This document shows positions 44,214 to 53,888 of a stretch of 64,000 bases of DNA, piece after piece. Numbering within the stretch: the stretch's first letter is position 1; every line of letters starts with the position of its first letter. Source of the stretch: Nostoc sp. KVJ3 (GTDB taxonomy: Bacteria; Cyanobacteriota; Cyanobacteriia; Cyanobacteriales; Nostocaceae); assembly GCF_026127265.1 (NCBI RefSeq), contig NZ_WWFG01000001.1, forward strand, positions 124,001 through 188,000, read 5' to 3'. Under the pieces are notes generated by a model. The model worked only from the letters and a program-made list of their open reading frames with translations, did no database searches and was not told the DNA's origin. A program made the position numbers and the translations under genes.

Positions 44214-44442
44214 AATTTAAAATTCAAAATGTAACATTTTCATTTTGAATTTTTATTTTAATCAAAATCTACTTAAACCCTTTACCATGTCCCGTTAAAT
44301 GTGGAAGCAATGAAACATTTTGGGAGAGTTTGTATTGTTTAATATTCTGATAAAAGCATATAATTTTGTAGTGTTGACTGCGATCGCCCGACTCAAGGCT
44401 ACTGCTAAAAAGCAGCAATTTTTACGATCTCCAAATTGAGCG

Positions 44443-45243
44443 TTAGCCTTTGAAAACGATGTCGTACAGTGACAGCAGAATCTCCACCACAATCAGAATC
44501 ACCACATACCACTCTACTCGCTGGCTACTGCTATGCTGCATGAACTCCAGGACTGTTTGTGCGGTTTGGGTTATTAGCTCTAGCTTGCGTTCCAAGGCAT
44601 TGTGACGCTCACGGATTTCATATTCATCCTCTAAGCGGAGATATAAGTTTTCTAGCTGTGGGGATTCCCAGAGCAATTCTGGCTTATCAATAATCTCTAC
44701 TCGACCTACAATCTTATGTTGAACTAATAGCGTAGTCCCAAGTTGACGGAGTAATTCCCGACTCTGCTTTCTTCCTCGGTTTTCGCGCTGGAGACTAGCT
44801 GCAAATGGTTCAATTTGATCGAATACGGACGCGAGGCTAGTTTCATAATGAGACAGCACAACACTTTTAGCGAGGATATCAGCCACTATCTGCAAGCGTT
44901 CTACACTAAATTCATGCAGCAAAATTTTTCCTTCCCTAACTCTTTCACTCTCCGCAATATTGAGATGAATTTCTACCTCTTCTGTTTCGGGATCGGCAAA
45001 AGAGTCAGTAACTTGAGAGGATAGTTTGGTCAGAAAGGCTATTTTTTCTACAGGTTCAAGGTTAAACAGAACAACTGCGCCATAGTCTAGCAGTACTGCA
45101 CAGCCATGTTCACCGACTGTAACCATTAGTGGCATAGTCGCCAAGCAAACGTAATTCTCCAACGTATGTAAGTGAATATCCTCACCAAGGAATAGGGCTT
45201 GCGCTCTAAATCTATCTCTGTCACTAAAAAGGAGTTTTTGCAT
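44443..45243 (-). CDS. RMD1/YagE-type (DUF155) protein
   Basis: A 266-residue protein of the RMD1/sif2 (DUF155) family: the N-terminal RAQALFLGEDIHLHTLEN segment, GAVVLFNLEP, a long helical middle (YETSLASVFDQIEPFA..., YLRLEDEYEIRERHNALERKLELI) and a C-terminal hydrophobic anchor (YVVILIVVEILLSLYDI). Members are membrane-anchored by this tail; mitochondrial relatives support translation. The function in cyanobacteria is unknown. It is convergent with the DUF3727 gene. Confidence 0.85.
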   Translation of the reverse strand: MQKLLFSDRDRFRAQALFLGEDIHLHTLENYVCLATMPLMVTVGEHGCAVLLDYGAVVLFNLEPVEKIAFLTKLSSQVTDSFADPETEEVEIHLNIAESERVREGKILLHEFSVERLQIVADILAKSVVLSHYETSLASVFDQIEPFAASLQRENRGRKQSRELLRQLGTTLLVQHKIVGRVEIIDKPELLWESPQLENLYLRLEDEYEIRERHNALERKLELITQTAQTVLEFMQHSSSQRVEWYVVILIVVEILLSLYDIVFKG

Positions 45244-45886
45244 TGTCGCCCTATTTGCTTTTCTGTCTGCCGATCTTTGGGGGTAGCAGGGCCTTTAGCC
45301 TGATTCTGAGTACTTAGTTAAAGAATGTTTTGCCAATAATTCTGTAAATCAAATCCCCAATGAGAGCAAAAACGTTGAATTTTGTAAATCTAAAAAATTA
45401 TATTTAATTATTTTGTTCAAATATTAACATATATTGAGCTATTTTTAAGAAGTTTTTTTTACATTCAATATTTATTTTTGCTTGCCCGTTTACAACAAAA
45501 CTAATTTCAATTGTTGCAGGGTCAATTAAGTAGGTAGGCATAATTAAACATAAAATAAGATCCTAGTTCGTAGTGAGCGATTCATCGCTCAAAAAAATGA
45601 TTATCAGGACTAAAGTCCCGACTACGAACTTTGATTTATTCAAGAGGAAGAAAATCAAAATAGGAAAATTGATACTCCTGTAAAAGTGGGGGATGTTTGA
45701 TTTTTTTGAACTTATCATAAAACGATGTATTCATTGATTTGAGTAAATATTAAATTAGAGAGATAGATAATATTTTAGTTATTTTATCTCAAAATGTTCA
45801 GGGGGATATTCCAGAATGGAGTTCGACTAACTAAACTATATTGGGTTATGCTCATTTGTCTGAGCTATTAAATTTGACTGTTGACT
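45244..45886. other. 640-bp intergenic region
   Basis: AT-rich DNA between two divergent genes, with a distinctive palindromic repeat at 45565-45630 (listed separately) and nothing else that I recognise. No frame on either strand looks coding. Confidence 0.55.
45565..45630. repeat. Cloverleaf-like inverted repeat (three-way junction)
   Basis: The outer stem AGTTCGTAGT / ACTACGAACT (10 bp) encloses two small hairpins, GAGCGATTCATCGCTC and GGACTAAAGTCC. Together they would fold into a three-way junction of 66 nt. This is a dispersed Nostoc-type repeat, not a tRNA. Confidence 0.75.
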
Positions 45887-46426
45887 ATGGCGTGGAACAA
45901 TCTTTTGCAACCTGATTTGATTTTAGAAGGTTCAGTATTGAACCTAACACCAGATATTATCCAAAAATACGGACTGAAGGGGCTGGTATTGGATGTAGAT
46001 GAAACTTTAGTACCCTTTACAGTCGGGATGGCTTCGCCAGAACTACGAGAGTGGGTAGAGCAAATTCGCGCCTGTACTGCATTGTGTTTGGTGAGCAACA
46101 ACCTGAGTGAAGCAAGAATTGGGGGAATTGCGCGATCGCTCAATTTACCCTACTATTTAGGTGCAGCCAAGCCTTCTCGACGCAAAATTAGGGCAGCAGT
46201 CAGGACAATGGATCTACCAGTGCATCAAGTGGGGATGGTAGGCGATCGCTTATTTACCGATGTCATAGCTGGTAATCGTCTGGGGATGTTTACCATTTTA
46301 GTTGAACCCATTGTCCACGCCGATGCAGCTTTGCGTTCTCATCCCATCCGCAACTTTGAAGTTTGGGTATCCGAAATTTTGGGAGCCTCTATTACCCCTA
46401 AGAAAAGCAAGATTCACAAAACTTGA
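45887..46426 (+). CDS. YqeG family HAD-type phosphatase
   Basis: About 179 residues from the ATG at 45887 (TTG two codons earlier is possible). HAD motif I is VLDVDETLVPF, motif II is CLVSNN, and motif III/IV is the KPSRRKIRAA and VGDRLFTDVIAGN segment. The family contains phosphatidylglycerophosphate phosphatase-type enzymes in plants and YqeG in bacteria; the plant homologue makes phosphatidylglycerol, which would be consistent with thylakoid lipid synthesis. It is followed by proB. Confidence 0.88.
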   Translation: MAWNNLLQPDLILEGSVLNLTPDIIQKYGLKGLVLDVDETLVPFTVGMASPELREWVEQIRACTALCLVSNNLSEARIGGIARSLNLPYYLGAAKPSRRKIRAAVRTMDLPVHQVGMVGDRLFTDVIAGNRLGMFTILVEPIVHADAALRSHPIRNFEVWVSEILGASITPKKSKIHKT

Positions 46427-46561
46427 AAAATCGTCAGGAAAGTAAATCTAAAGAAATGGTTAAGGAATCTTACTGGAAGCCAAAAATCGGGGATCATAAG
46501 TATTAATAACATGGAGTCAGCCAAATAAAGACCCTAACTCATACTAAGTAAATATACACCC

Positions 46562-46680
46562 GTAAAGCGTCAACCTTCACTATAGAGGGATTGGCGCTTT
46601 ACAAATTGAGTTAGGAGTTAGAAGTTATGAGTTATGAACTAAATTCAACTCCTAACTCCTCACTCCTAACTCTTCACTAT
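46562..46680. repeat. Hairpin plus heptamer repeats upstream of proB
   Basis: An inverted repeat GTAAAGCGTCAA / TTGGCGCTTTAC (46563-46602) is followed by GTTAGGAGTTAGAAGTTATGAG and its near complement CTCCTAACTCCTCACTCCTAACTC. The block fills the gap between the YqeG gene and proB. Confidence 0.75.
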
Positions 46681-46684
46681 TTAA

Positions 46685-47794
46685 ATGCCACTAACAATTG
46701 TTGTCAAAATCGGTACTTCTAGCCTAACTCAACCAGAAACGGGACAATTAGCACTTTCTACCATCGCTACTTTAGCAGAAACACTCTGCCATTTGAGAAG
46801 CCAAGGACATCGGGTAATTTTGGTTTCTTCTGGGGCTGTGGGCGTGGGTTGTGCGCGGTTGGGCTTAACTGAACGTCCGAAAGCGATCGCACTCAAACAA
46901 GCTGTAGCAGCAGTTGGACAAGGACGATTAATCCGTATATATGATGATTTATTTACTACTCTGCAACAAGCGATCGCTCAAGTATTATTGACTCGCAGCG
47001 ACTTAGTACAACGTAGCCGCTATCTTAACGCCTACAATACTTTTCAGGAATTACTGGGACTGGGAGTGATCCCCATAGTCAATGAAAATGATACTGTAGC
47101 AATAGACGAACTAAAATTTGGTGATAATGATACCCTTTCGGCATTGGTTGCTAGCTTAGTAGAAGCAGATTGGTTATTTTTACTTACCGATGTAGATCGC
47201 CTCTACTCAGCCGATCCCCGTTCAGTGCCAGATGCTCGACCGATCGCTTTAGTTAGTAGCATTAAAGAATTAGCTGAATTACAAATACAAACAGGTTCCC
47301 AAGGTTCTCAGTGGGGAACTGGGGGGATGCTGACAAAAATTTCGGCGGCAAGAATTGCGATCGCGGCGGGAGTGCGGACTGTAATTACTCAAGGGCGATT
47401 TCCCCGGAATATCGAAAAAATTATTCAAGGTGAACTGATTGGGACGCATTTTGAACCGCAACCAGAACCAACTTCAGCGCGTAAACGTTGGATAGCTTAC
47501 GGACTTTTACCTGCGGGTAAATTGTATTTAGATGAAGGTGCGATCGCGGCAATTTCTCTAGGGGGAAAATCGTTATTAGCTGCTGGAATTAAGGCAGTAG
47601 AAGGAGAGTTTGACACACAAGATGCGGTGCAATTGTGTGATAGCAACAGTAACGAAATTGCTAGAGGACTTGTGAATTACAACAGCAACGATCTGCAAAA
47701 GATTCGCGGTTGTCATTCACGAGAAATTCCCACAATTTTAGGCTATGCCGGTGTAGAAACAGTAATTCACCGAGATAATTTAGTTTTGACTTAA
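46685..47794 (+). CDS. proB: Glutamate 5-kinase
   Basis: A 369-residue enzyme that catalyses the first step of proline synthesis (L-glutamate to glutamyl 5-phosphate). The amino-acid kinase domain has VVKIGTSSLT, VSSGAVGVG, PIVNENDTVAIDELKFGDND, WLFLLTDVDRLYSADP and GTGGMLTKISAA; a C-terminal PUA domain begins near residue 275 (GKLYLDEGAIAAI). Length is normal for a kinase-PUA ProB. Confidence 0.97.
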   Translation: MPLTIVVKIGTSSLTQPETGQLALSTIATLAETLCHLRSQGHRVILVSSGAVGVGCARLGLTERPKAIALKQAVAAVGQGRLIRIYDDLFTTLQQAIAQVLLTRSDLVQRSRYLNAYNTFQELLGLGVIPIVNENDTVAIDELKFGDNDTLSALVASLVEADWLFLLTDVDRLYSADPRSVPDARPIALVSSIKELAELQIQTGSQGSQWGTGGMLTKISAARIAIAAGVRTVITQGRFPRNIEKIIQGELIGTHFEPQPEPTSARKRWIAYGLLPAGKLYLDEGAIAAISLGGKSLLAAGIKAVEGEFDTQDAVQLCDSNSNEIARGLVNYNSNDLQKIRGCHSREIPTILGYAGVETVIHRDNLVLT

Positions 47795-47846
47795 AATGTA
47801 AATAAGATAAATTTCATAAGTACTAACTGGGAGAGTAAAAAATCTT

Positions 47847-48434
47847 ATGACTCAAACGTTAGAAAATGCTATTAACTTACCAGAAGAACAACGCTTTTTC
47901 CGGCATGGATTAACTTGGGAACAGTTTAAAGCAATTCAAGCCAGCTTTGAAAATGTACCAGGTGTGCGGCTGTTTTATTGTGATGGATTCTTAGAAATAG
48001 TGACAATTGGTAAGCCTCATGAGGCGATTAGGTGTTTAATTGCTGCACTATTAATTACTTACTTTGAAGTCAAAGGGATTGAATTTTTCCCTAGTGGGAG
48101 TTTTAGCCAGATTATTCCCAATATACTAGAATACCAAGCAGATTTATCTTATTGCTTTGGAACCGACAAATCTATACCAGACTTGTGTATTGAAGTGGTG
48201 ATTACTAGCGGTAGCCCCATCAAGTTACAAAAGTACAAATTAATGGGAGTTCCAGAAGTTTGGTTTTGGGAAGATGGCACAATTGAAGTCTACTGCTTAC
48301 GAGAACAACAATATGACAAAGTTGTTAAAAGTGAGTTTCTAGGAGAATTAGATTTACCACTGGTGAATCGTTGTCTTTTGTTGTCATCTCCCTTGGAAGC
48401 GATTAGAGAGTTTCGTCAAAATATTCAACAGTAA
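47847..48434 (+). CDS. Uma2-family (DUF820) putative endonuclease
   Basis: A 195-residue member of the same Uma2 family as the genes at 715 and 11095, but from a different subfamily: an N-terminal WEQFKAIQASFENVPGVRLFYCDG precedes the PD-(D/E)XK core (PDLCIEVVITSG, KLQKYKLMGVPEVWFWED). It lies 52 bp after proB. No biological role is known. Confidence 0.85.
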   Translation: MTQTLENAINLPEEQRFFRHGLTWEQFKAIQASFENVPGVRLFYCDGFLEIVTIGKPHEAIRCLIAALLITYFEVKGIEFFPSGSFSQIIPNILEYQADLSYCFGTDKSIPDLCIEVVITSGSPIKLQKYKLMGVPEVWFWEDGTIEVYCLREQQYDKVVKSEFLGELDLPLVNRCLLLSSPLEAIREFRQNIQQ

Positions 48435-48604
48435 TAGTCAGGTAAAACGATTAGTGATTTTTAAATTTCACCACATTCTTAACCAGTTTTTCACAGATTA
48501 GCTTGTTTCGTGAAGACTCTATAAACTATCCTTACCGTGCGGTAGTATAAGTATGTTTAGAATTTAACTTTGCTAATCAATACACATCCGCATCTGCCAA
48601 CTAT

Positions 48605-49039
48605 ATGGATCTGAGTAATATACCGAAACCTATTTGGTACGCCCTGACTGGATTTCTCTTGTTGACTATAGGCTATGGGGCTGCAACTCATGTTCCAGGG
48701 CTGAATACCTCAGATAAAGAAAGCGCTGAAAATAAACCTTCTACAGTACTAAACTCAAGTAGTGTAAAAGTTAGTGTTTTTGATGAAGCGACTCAAGTTC
48801 CGATAGTTGGCGCAAAAGTAATAATGGAATCTGAAGGTGGGTCTGATACAGATACAACTGATAATTTAGGTGCTTTCAGAGTTCAAATACCAACTACAGA
48901 CTACGTTAAAGTTCGCATATATAAAAATTATTGTGAGCCTTATAAGCAAGACTTAAATTTGAAAAGTAACCCAGATAGACCTAAACCTATTTTCTTGAAA
49001 TGTTCAGTACCTCAAAAGAAGTCTACGCCTAATAGTTAA
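48605..49039 (+). CDS. Membrane-anchored protein with carboxypeptidase-regulatory-like domain
   Basis: A 144-residue protein. A transmembrane helix at about residues 10-28 is followed by a short linker and an Ig-like beta-sandwich (VSVFDEATQVPIVGAKVIMES, TDNLGAFRVQIP) of the carboxypeptidase regulatory-like type. The domain probably lies outside the membrane. It precedes the next hypothetical membrane gene by 18 bp, so the two may be cotranscribed. Confidence 0.6.
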   Translation: MDLSNIPKPIWYALTGFLLLTIGYGAATHVPGLNTSDKESAENKPSTVLNSSSVKVSVFDEATQVPIVGAKVIMESEGGSDTDTTDNLGAFRVQIPTTDYVKVRIYKNYCEPYKQDLNLKSNPDRPKPIFLKCSVPQKKSTPNS

Positions 49040-49057
49040 CTTTTTCAGTATCCTTAA

Positions 49058-49777
49058 ATGTTATCACTGCGCCAGCATTTTCAGCGGATTAAAGAAATAG
49101 TTGACTGGAGTTGGACACTAGCCATTTTGTGTATGGTCGGTTATATAACTCTGGGACAACTCGCTCAATTATACTGGGCTATGGTTGTGTTTGGAGGATT
49201 AGCCGGTAGCTTCGGTCTATTTTATGAATTTTCCTGTGAAAAACTAGCAGATTTAAATGCTATTGAGGATACATATAAACTTCAAAAGGTAATTGCAACC
49301 TCAGCTTTGGCTCAAGATTTACTTGGGAAATTTGCTCACAGAAACCCTGAGATTAAAAATCAGTTTCCTGCTTTTGATCAACTAAGATATCAAGTCAGCA
49401 ACATCAGAGCTACCTCTGCCGCTAAATTCAAACAACGGGTTAATCAACAAACAAGGACACCATCTCAAAGCTCATCTCAACCGCCATCTCAAAAACCAGC
49501 ACAACCAACTCCCCCATACACACCACCGAAAAGGGAATCACAACCTCCTCTACAAAAGGCAACTCAGCCGCAGCCTCAAAAACCAGTACAACCAACTCCC
49601 CCATACACGCCGCCGAAAAGGGAAGCACAACCTCCTCTAAAAAAGGCAACTCAGCCAAAGATTTCTCTAGAAGAATATAAAAGAATTTTAAATAAAAGTG
49701 ATTATGTACCTGTCAAGCCTCATCTGAGAAACGGTCATTGGGTGAGGGGACATTACAGGCGGAAACCAAAAAGGTAA
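49058..49777 (+). CDS. Membrane protein with proline-rich tandem repeats
   Basis: A 239-residue protein with two transmembrane segments near the N-terminus (about residues 18-50), a helical domain, then a Pro/Gln/Thr-rich region (residues about 125-205) with two near-identical units of the form KPxQPTPPYTPPKRExQPP, ending in a short basic tail with a GHWVRGHYRRK motif. No family is recognised. The repeat region looks intrinsically disordered. Confidence 0.6.
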   Translation: MLSLRQHFQRIKEIVDWSWTLAILCMVGYITLGQLAQLYWAMVVFGGLAGSFGLFYEFSCEKLADLNAIEDTYKLQKVIATSALAQDLLGKFAHRNPEIKNQFPAFDQLRYQVSNIRATSAAKFKQRVNQQTRTPSQSSSQPPSQKPAQPTPPYTPPKRESQPPLQKATQPQPQKPVQPTPPYTPPKREAQPPLKKATQPKISLEEYKRILNKSDYVPVKPHLRNGHWVRGHYRRKPKR

Positions 49778-49898
49778 TTTCTTCCATTAGTCCAGATTAC
49801 TTACTATGTGTGTTATTGATAAGGGCTTCGCCTAATAGCTTTTAGTTAAAGAATCTAAATAAGTAATCCCAAAAAACTACAGCAAAGCGATCGCCTTT

Positions 49899-50870
49899 TT
49901 ACCTTTCAAGCTCCATTTCTGCTAAAGCCACACCACCCCACAAAGGCGCATCATCACCCAATACCGCCGGCACAATTTCAAAATCAACCTCCGGTAAAGC
50001 CGTCTCCCGTGCCACCTGACGCACCACCCGCCAAAAATCCTCACCCGCCTTCATCACCCCACCTCCCAACACAAAGCGCTGCGGATTCATCAAATTCGCC
50101 ACATTGCCAATACCCACACCCAGCGCCCAAGCAGCCTTATTCAAAACTTCCTTAGCCAAATCATCCCCAGCAGCCGCCGCTTCACTTACCAACTGCCCCG
50201 TCAGCAACGTCAAATCATCCCCCACCAAACCCCTCAAAACCTTTCCATCTCTGAGTTCTCCGCGCCTCTGTGGTTCGTTCTCCAAAATTTCCCTAGCATT
50301 TTGCGCCATATAAGGCCCCGAAGCCAAACGTTCCACACATCCCCGCTTCCCACACAAACAAACTGGCCCAGCAGGATCTACAACGATATGTCCAATTTCG
50401 CCAGCCATCCCACCAGCACCCCGCCAAGGCTGGCCGTTGAGTATCCAACCACCACCTACGCCAGTGCTGACAGTGATGTAAAACAGGCTATCGTATCCCT
50501 GTCCAGCACCAAAACGGTGTTCACCCAAAGCAGCAATATTGGCATCATTATCTACACCAACAGAAACGCCAAACTCATCCTCCAACAACCCTTTGAGAGG
50601 AATATTTTCCCATCCAGCCACATGATGAGATAGTCGTACCGTCCCCGTGGAAGCGTCTACCGGGCCGCCAAAGCTGACACCGATCGCAGCAGGTTTTGCA
50701 TCTTCTAACAGCGAGTAAATGAGCGATCGCATAATTCCCAAATCAGTGCTAGCATCTGCACCTACTGGCGAGAGACGACGTTCATAACGCAACCACTTTC
50801 TCGAACCGATATTTACCAATCCTGCTGCTAGTTTAGTGCCGCCAAAATCGAGAGCTAAAATTAATGTCAT
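49899..50870 (-). CDS. ROK family sugar kinase (glucokinase-like)
   Basis: A 323-residue ROK protein. The ATP-binding motif is LALDFGGTKLAAGL; the ROK signature and zinc-binding cysteines are in CLCGKRGCVE; the sugar-binding region VSFGGPV is also present. No DNA-binding domain occurs, so it is an enzyme rather than a regulator. Probable glucokinase or other hexose kinase. It overlaps the Mut7-C gene by 4 bp. Confidence 0.85.
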   Translation of the reverse strand: MTLILALDFGGTKLAAGLVNIGSRKWLRYERRLSPVGADASTDLGIMRSLIYSLLEDAKPAAIGVSFGGPVDASTGTVRLSHHVAGWENIPLKGLLEDEFGVSVGVDNDANIAALGEHRFGAGQGYDSLFYITVSTGVGGGWILNGQPWRGAGGMAGEIGHIVVDPAGPVCLCGKRGCVERLASGPYMAQNAREILENEPQRRGELRDGKVLRGLVGDDLTLLTGQLVSEAAAAGDDLAKEVLNKAAWALGVGIGNVANLMNPQRFVLGGGVMKAGEDFWRVVRQVARETALPEVDFEIVPAVLGDDAPLWGGVALAEMELER

Positions 50871-51610
50871 TTACTTACTTCATTAATAAACTGTTGCAAT
50901 CGTTCATAATGTGAACCTTTCCAATAAATGCGTTCACAGTCTTGACAACGCTGGAATTGATCGATGTGCAATCGCACGTTTTCTGGCACTTGCTCAATAA
51001 TCGATTGCTTATCTACAGATTCTAATAATCCATTGCAACGCAAACACCGTTTAAATGGTGCAATTAATTTAAATAAGTCGAAGCGTTGCAGTACTTCTAT
51101 AATTTGTTCTTGAGGGTTAGTATTTCTAACATAATACCCGTGCGTTACCAAACTACGCATTAATAGCCCTTTATCACGAGTCAAGATAATCCGCCCTTGA
51201 GTGTGGGATATTTGGGCTAATTTATCATCTTCATAGTCATTGCGATATAAAGTATCAAAACCTAAAAGTCGTAGAGATGTCGCCAGCTTCCCCAAATGAA
51301 TATCTAAAACAAAGCGAATAGTAGTGAGCGGTTCTGGTAAAACAGAAATGCTTGGTAGAATAACATTCCTAGCTGAAATTGGATAAACATTAATAGTATC
51401 TCCATCGGAAACAATGTAAGAAAAATTTACATATTCACCATTAACATTTATAAAATCAACTTCTGGATGAGGCACACCCAACGACTCAATCATGTCCTTA
51501 ATTGAGGCTTTCTCCTCAAAAAAATGAGATATTTTCACCTGCTTGTGATGCCGTGGTAAAAAATGATTCAATTCTGCATGGAAGTAGAAATATGCGATCG
51601 CCATAGCCAC
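50867..51610 (-). CDS. Mut7-C RNase domain protein with N-terminal ubiquitin-like domain
   Basis: A 247-residue protein. The N-terminal part is a Mut7-C ubiquitin-like fold (KASIKDMIESLGVPHPEVDFINVNG) and the C-terminal part a Mut7-C PIN-type RNase domain: LDIHLGKLATSLRLLGFDTLY, RIILTRDKGLLM, and a zinc-ribbon tail CLRCNGLLE ... CQDCERIYWKGSHYERL. It is upstream of and overlaps the ROK kinase gene by 4 bp (ATGA). The RNA target is unknown. Confidence 0.9.
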   Translation of the reverse strand: MAMAIAYFYFHAELNHFLPRHHKQVKISHFFEEKASIKDMIESLGVPHPEVDFINVNGEYVNFSYIVSDGDTINVYPISARNVILPSISVLPEPLTTIRFVLDIHLGKLATSLRLLGFDTLYRNDYEDDKLAQISHTQGRIILTRDKGLLMRSLVTHGYYVRNTNPQEQIIEVLQRFDLFKLIAPFKRCLRCNGLLESVDKQSIIEQVPENVRLHIDQFQRCQDCERIYWKGSHYERLQQFINEVSK

Positions 51611-52665
51611 AGATATTTTGATTACCCTACTGGCAAAAATTAGTCACAGTTGCAAAACTTTATCTATTGTCTTGAAAGAATCAATCCTTCTTCAAGTGAC
51701 CTATCTCCACTAGATAATGGCTATCTACCTTGATTTAAGCAACCTGATAGAGATAAAAAATTATAAAGATTCTCAAATACTTGCATTTATTTTTGAGTTC
51801 AGTTACAGTCAAGGCAGATACCTATCATCAAACCCTGACATGAGCTTCAGGAAGTTAGATTATATAAAGGGTAAATAACAAGTTTGTTAATGTTAATACC
51901 AGTGACGCTCTTAATAATTAGTCACTAGCTTTTAACATTAACGTATTGTGCATTAACTACGGGGCATTAAAGCATTTACCCCTAATTTTGTTGTTTTTAT
52001 TTTTCCATTACAATTGAGAATTATTCGCAATATGTATAAATTGATAGATATTATATTAAAAGTAGATAGTGGAGAAAGATTTTTAAACTCATATTGGCTG
52101 ATTTCACATCGCCCTTTAGGAATATATTTTTCAGAAGAAAAACAAAAAATTATATTTTTAGATGTAAAAACAGGATTTGTAACTAGCTATATAAATAACT
52201 TCAGCAAAACTTTAAATAAGTATCTTACTACGAACAATGTTTCTGATTGTAGTATCAGCTACATTGATATTATCGGCAAGTTAATCCTTAGTAACTCTCC
52301 AAGTAGCTTTGTATGTACAAGGTACAAGGTTTCATTTATTTGATTTTGGTAAAAAAGCAAGTTCATAAAAATCGAGTTTCAGCAAGGAAAAATTTATAAA
52401 ATACCAAATAATAATAAAACTAGATACAAAATTAACGTCGCTCATACGGAAAAATCTATCTTGACACTGTTTATCTTTATTGTGGAGAATTTATTAACCG
52501 GAAAGACCTCGATCAATAATGATGTTATAAAGTGGCTACCTAGTTTTTACAGGGAAATGAATATTGTTCTTTTTTATCTCCTTTAGCCAAGGATATTGTA
52601 GCTAAGAACACAATTGTATTTTGTAATACCTTTTGTCCATAAAATACGCTAATGAGTACAGCGAG
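51611..52665. other. 1-kb AT-rich region, with one doubtful small frame
   Basis: Very AT-rich. A 109-codon + frame at 52014-52343 has lysine/isoleucine-rich composition and no recognised motif; it may be a lineage-specific gene or simply chance. The rest contains no repeat, hairpin or RNA gene I can name. The promoter for the next gene is within its last part. Confidence 0.4.
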
Positions 52666-53643
52666 ATGAATACTTTTTTTTGTTCTGACGATTCACTACA
52701 AGTAGGAGAAGATGTTATTGGTAGTGCCACCAATTATCAAACTTATATTTTAGTTGAGTGTCCTTTACCGTGGACATCAGAAGCATTTAATTCTAAATGG
52801 GTGCCTCAGAATTTGAGGATTTTGGTAGAGGAAGTAAAGCGTGCTAAATTACCGATTAGATTTCTTTTAATTGCTAATGATGTCTCACATAAAGTAAATC
52901 ACACTACGCTTTTAATTTATCAAAAAGAAGATGGGCTAAGTAATGGATACCATAAGCAAGAATTTAAGCTAGCAAATATTGAGCAAGTAGCAGCAGTTGT
53001 CCAAAAATGGCTATGGGGTATCAGTTCTAATTCTGAGGTAGAAACTGGTACAACTAGAGATATTTTAATTTGTACTCACGGTAGCCATGATAAGTGTTGT
53101 GCTAGATATGGCGCTCCTTTTTACTTTAATGTTACAGCTAGTAATGCTGATTTGTGCTTAGATAATGTGCGAATTTGGAAATCATCGCACTTTGGGGGAC
53201 ATCGGTTTGCACCAACAATCATAGATTTGCCAGAAGGAAGATACTATGGTCGTCTCGATGGAGATTCATTTAGATCAATTTTGACTCGGAATGGTGATAT
53301 TCAATGCTTACAGAAAGTCTATCGAGGCTGGGGAATTCTACCTGCTGCACTTCAGGTTTTGGAAAGAGAACTAATCTTTTGTAACGGATGGGATTGGTTT
53401 AACTACAAAGTTGCAGGTAAAATTTTAGAGCAAAGTTTAGATAATAATACTATTCTGGGTGAGTTAAGTTTTGAACAACCCTCTGGTTCTCTCTACACTT
53501 ACCAGGCTAAACTTGTGAAGGATGAAACAAGAACTCAACAATTGAAGAGTTCATGTAATGCTACAAAAGAGTTGGTAGTTACTAAATATGCTGTAAGTAG
53601 TTTGTGGCTTACCTCTAATAAGGTGATGAGTTATAGTACATAA
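52666..53643 (+). CDS. Sucrase/ferredoxin-like protein
   Basis: 325 residues from the ATG at 52666 (frame open from a TTG 11 codons earlier). It belongs to the sucraseferredoxin-like family: the N-terminal MNTFFCSDDS and YILVECPLPWTSEAF, the thioredoxin-like ferredoxin cluster region CTHGSHDKCCARYG with cysteines, and KSSHFGGHRFAPTIIDLPEGRYYGRL. It probably binds a [2Fe-2S] cluster in a thioredoxin fold. The function is undefined. Confidence 0.85.
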   Translation: MNTFFCSDDSLQVGEDVIGSATNYQTYILVECPLPWTSEAFNSKWVPQNLRILVEEVKRAKLPIRFLLIANDVSHKVNHTTLLIYQKEDGLSNGYHKQEFKLANIEQVAAVVQKWLWGISSNSEVETGTTRDILICTHGSHDKCCARYGAPFYFNVTASNADLCLDNVRIWKSSHFGGHRFAPTIIDLPEGRYYGRLDGDSFRSILTRNGDIQCLQKVYRGWGILPAALQVLERELIFCNGWDWFNYKVAGKILEQSLDNNTILGELSFEQPSGSLYTYQAKLVKDETRTQQLKSSCNATKELVVTKYAVSSLWLTSNKVMSYST

Positions 53644-53684
53644 AAGACTGGGGTATGCATCTATCTAATTCGTAATTTGCGTAA

Positions 53685-53785
53685 TGAGACTCTCTACGAG
53701 ATGCAGCGCGTAGCAAGATTCTCGAAGGAGTATATGAGATTTTTTTTAGCGTAGGCGTAGCCCGATGTAGGCATCGCACTTTTGA
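53685..53785. repeat. Dispersed Nostoc repeat fragments
   Basis: GAGACTCTCTACGAGATGCAGC, GTAGCAAGATTCTCGAAGGAG and GCGTAGGCGTAGCCCGATGTAGGCATCGC occur close together and are imperfectly palindromic. They are fragments of repeats found at several places in such genomes (compare 15380-15420). Confidence 0.6.
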
Positions 53786-53888
53786 AAAAAAACTTTTCTA
53801 CTTACTGAAATTAAATTACTCAATCCCTGCATCCACCAAAACTATCAACTTTCTTCTTCCCCAGGCTTCTTTTTCGCTCAGTGTCGAA

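Noticed and set aside
45565..45630. Possible tRNA gene
   Set aside because: The fold is a three-way junction but lacks the T-loop GTTCRA motif, acceptor length and anticodon geometry.
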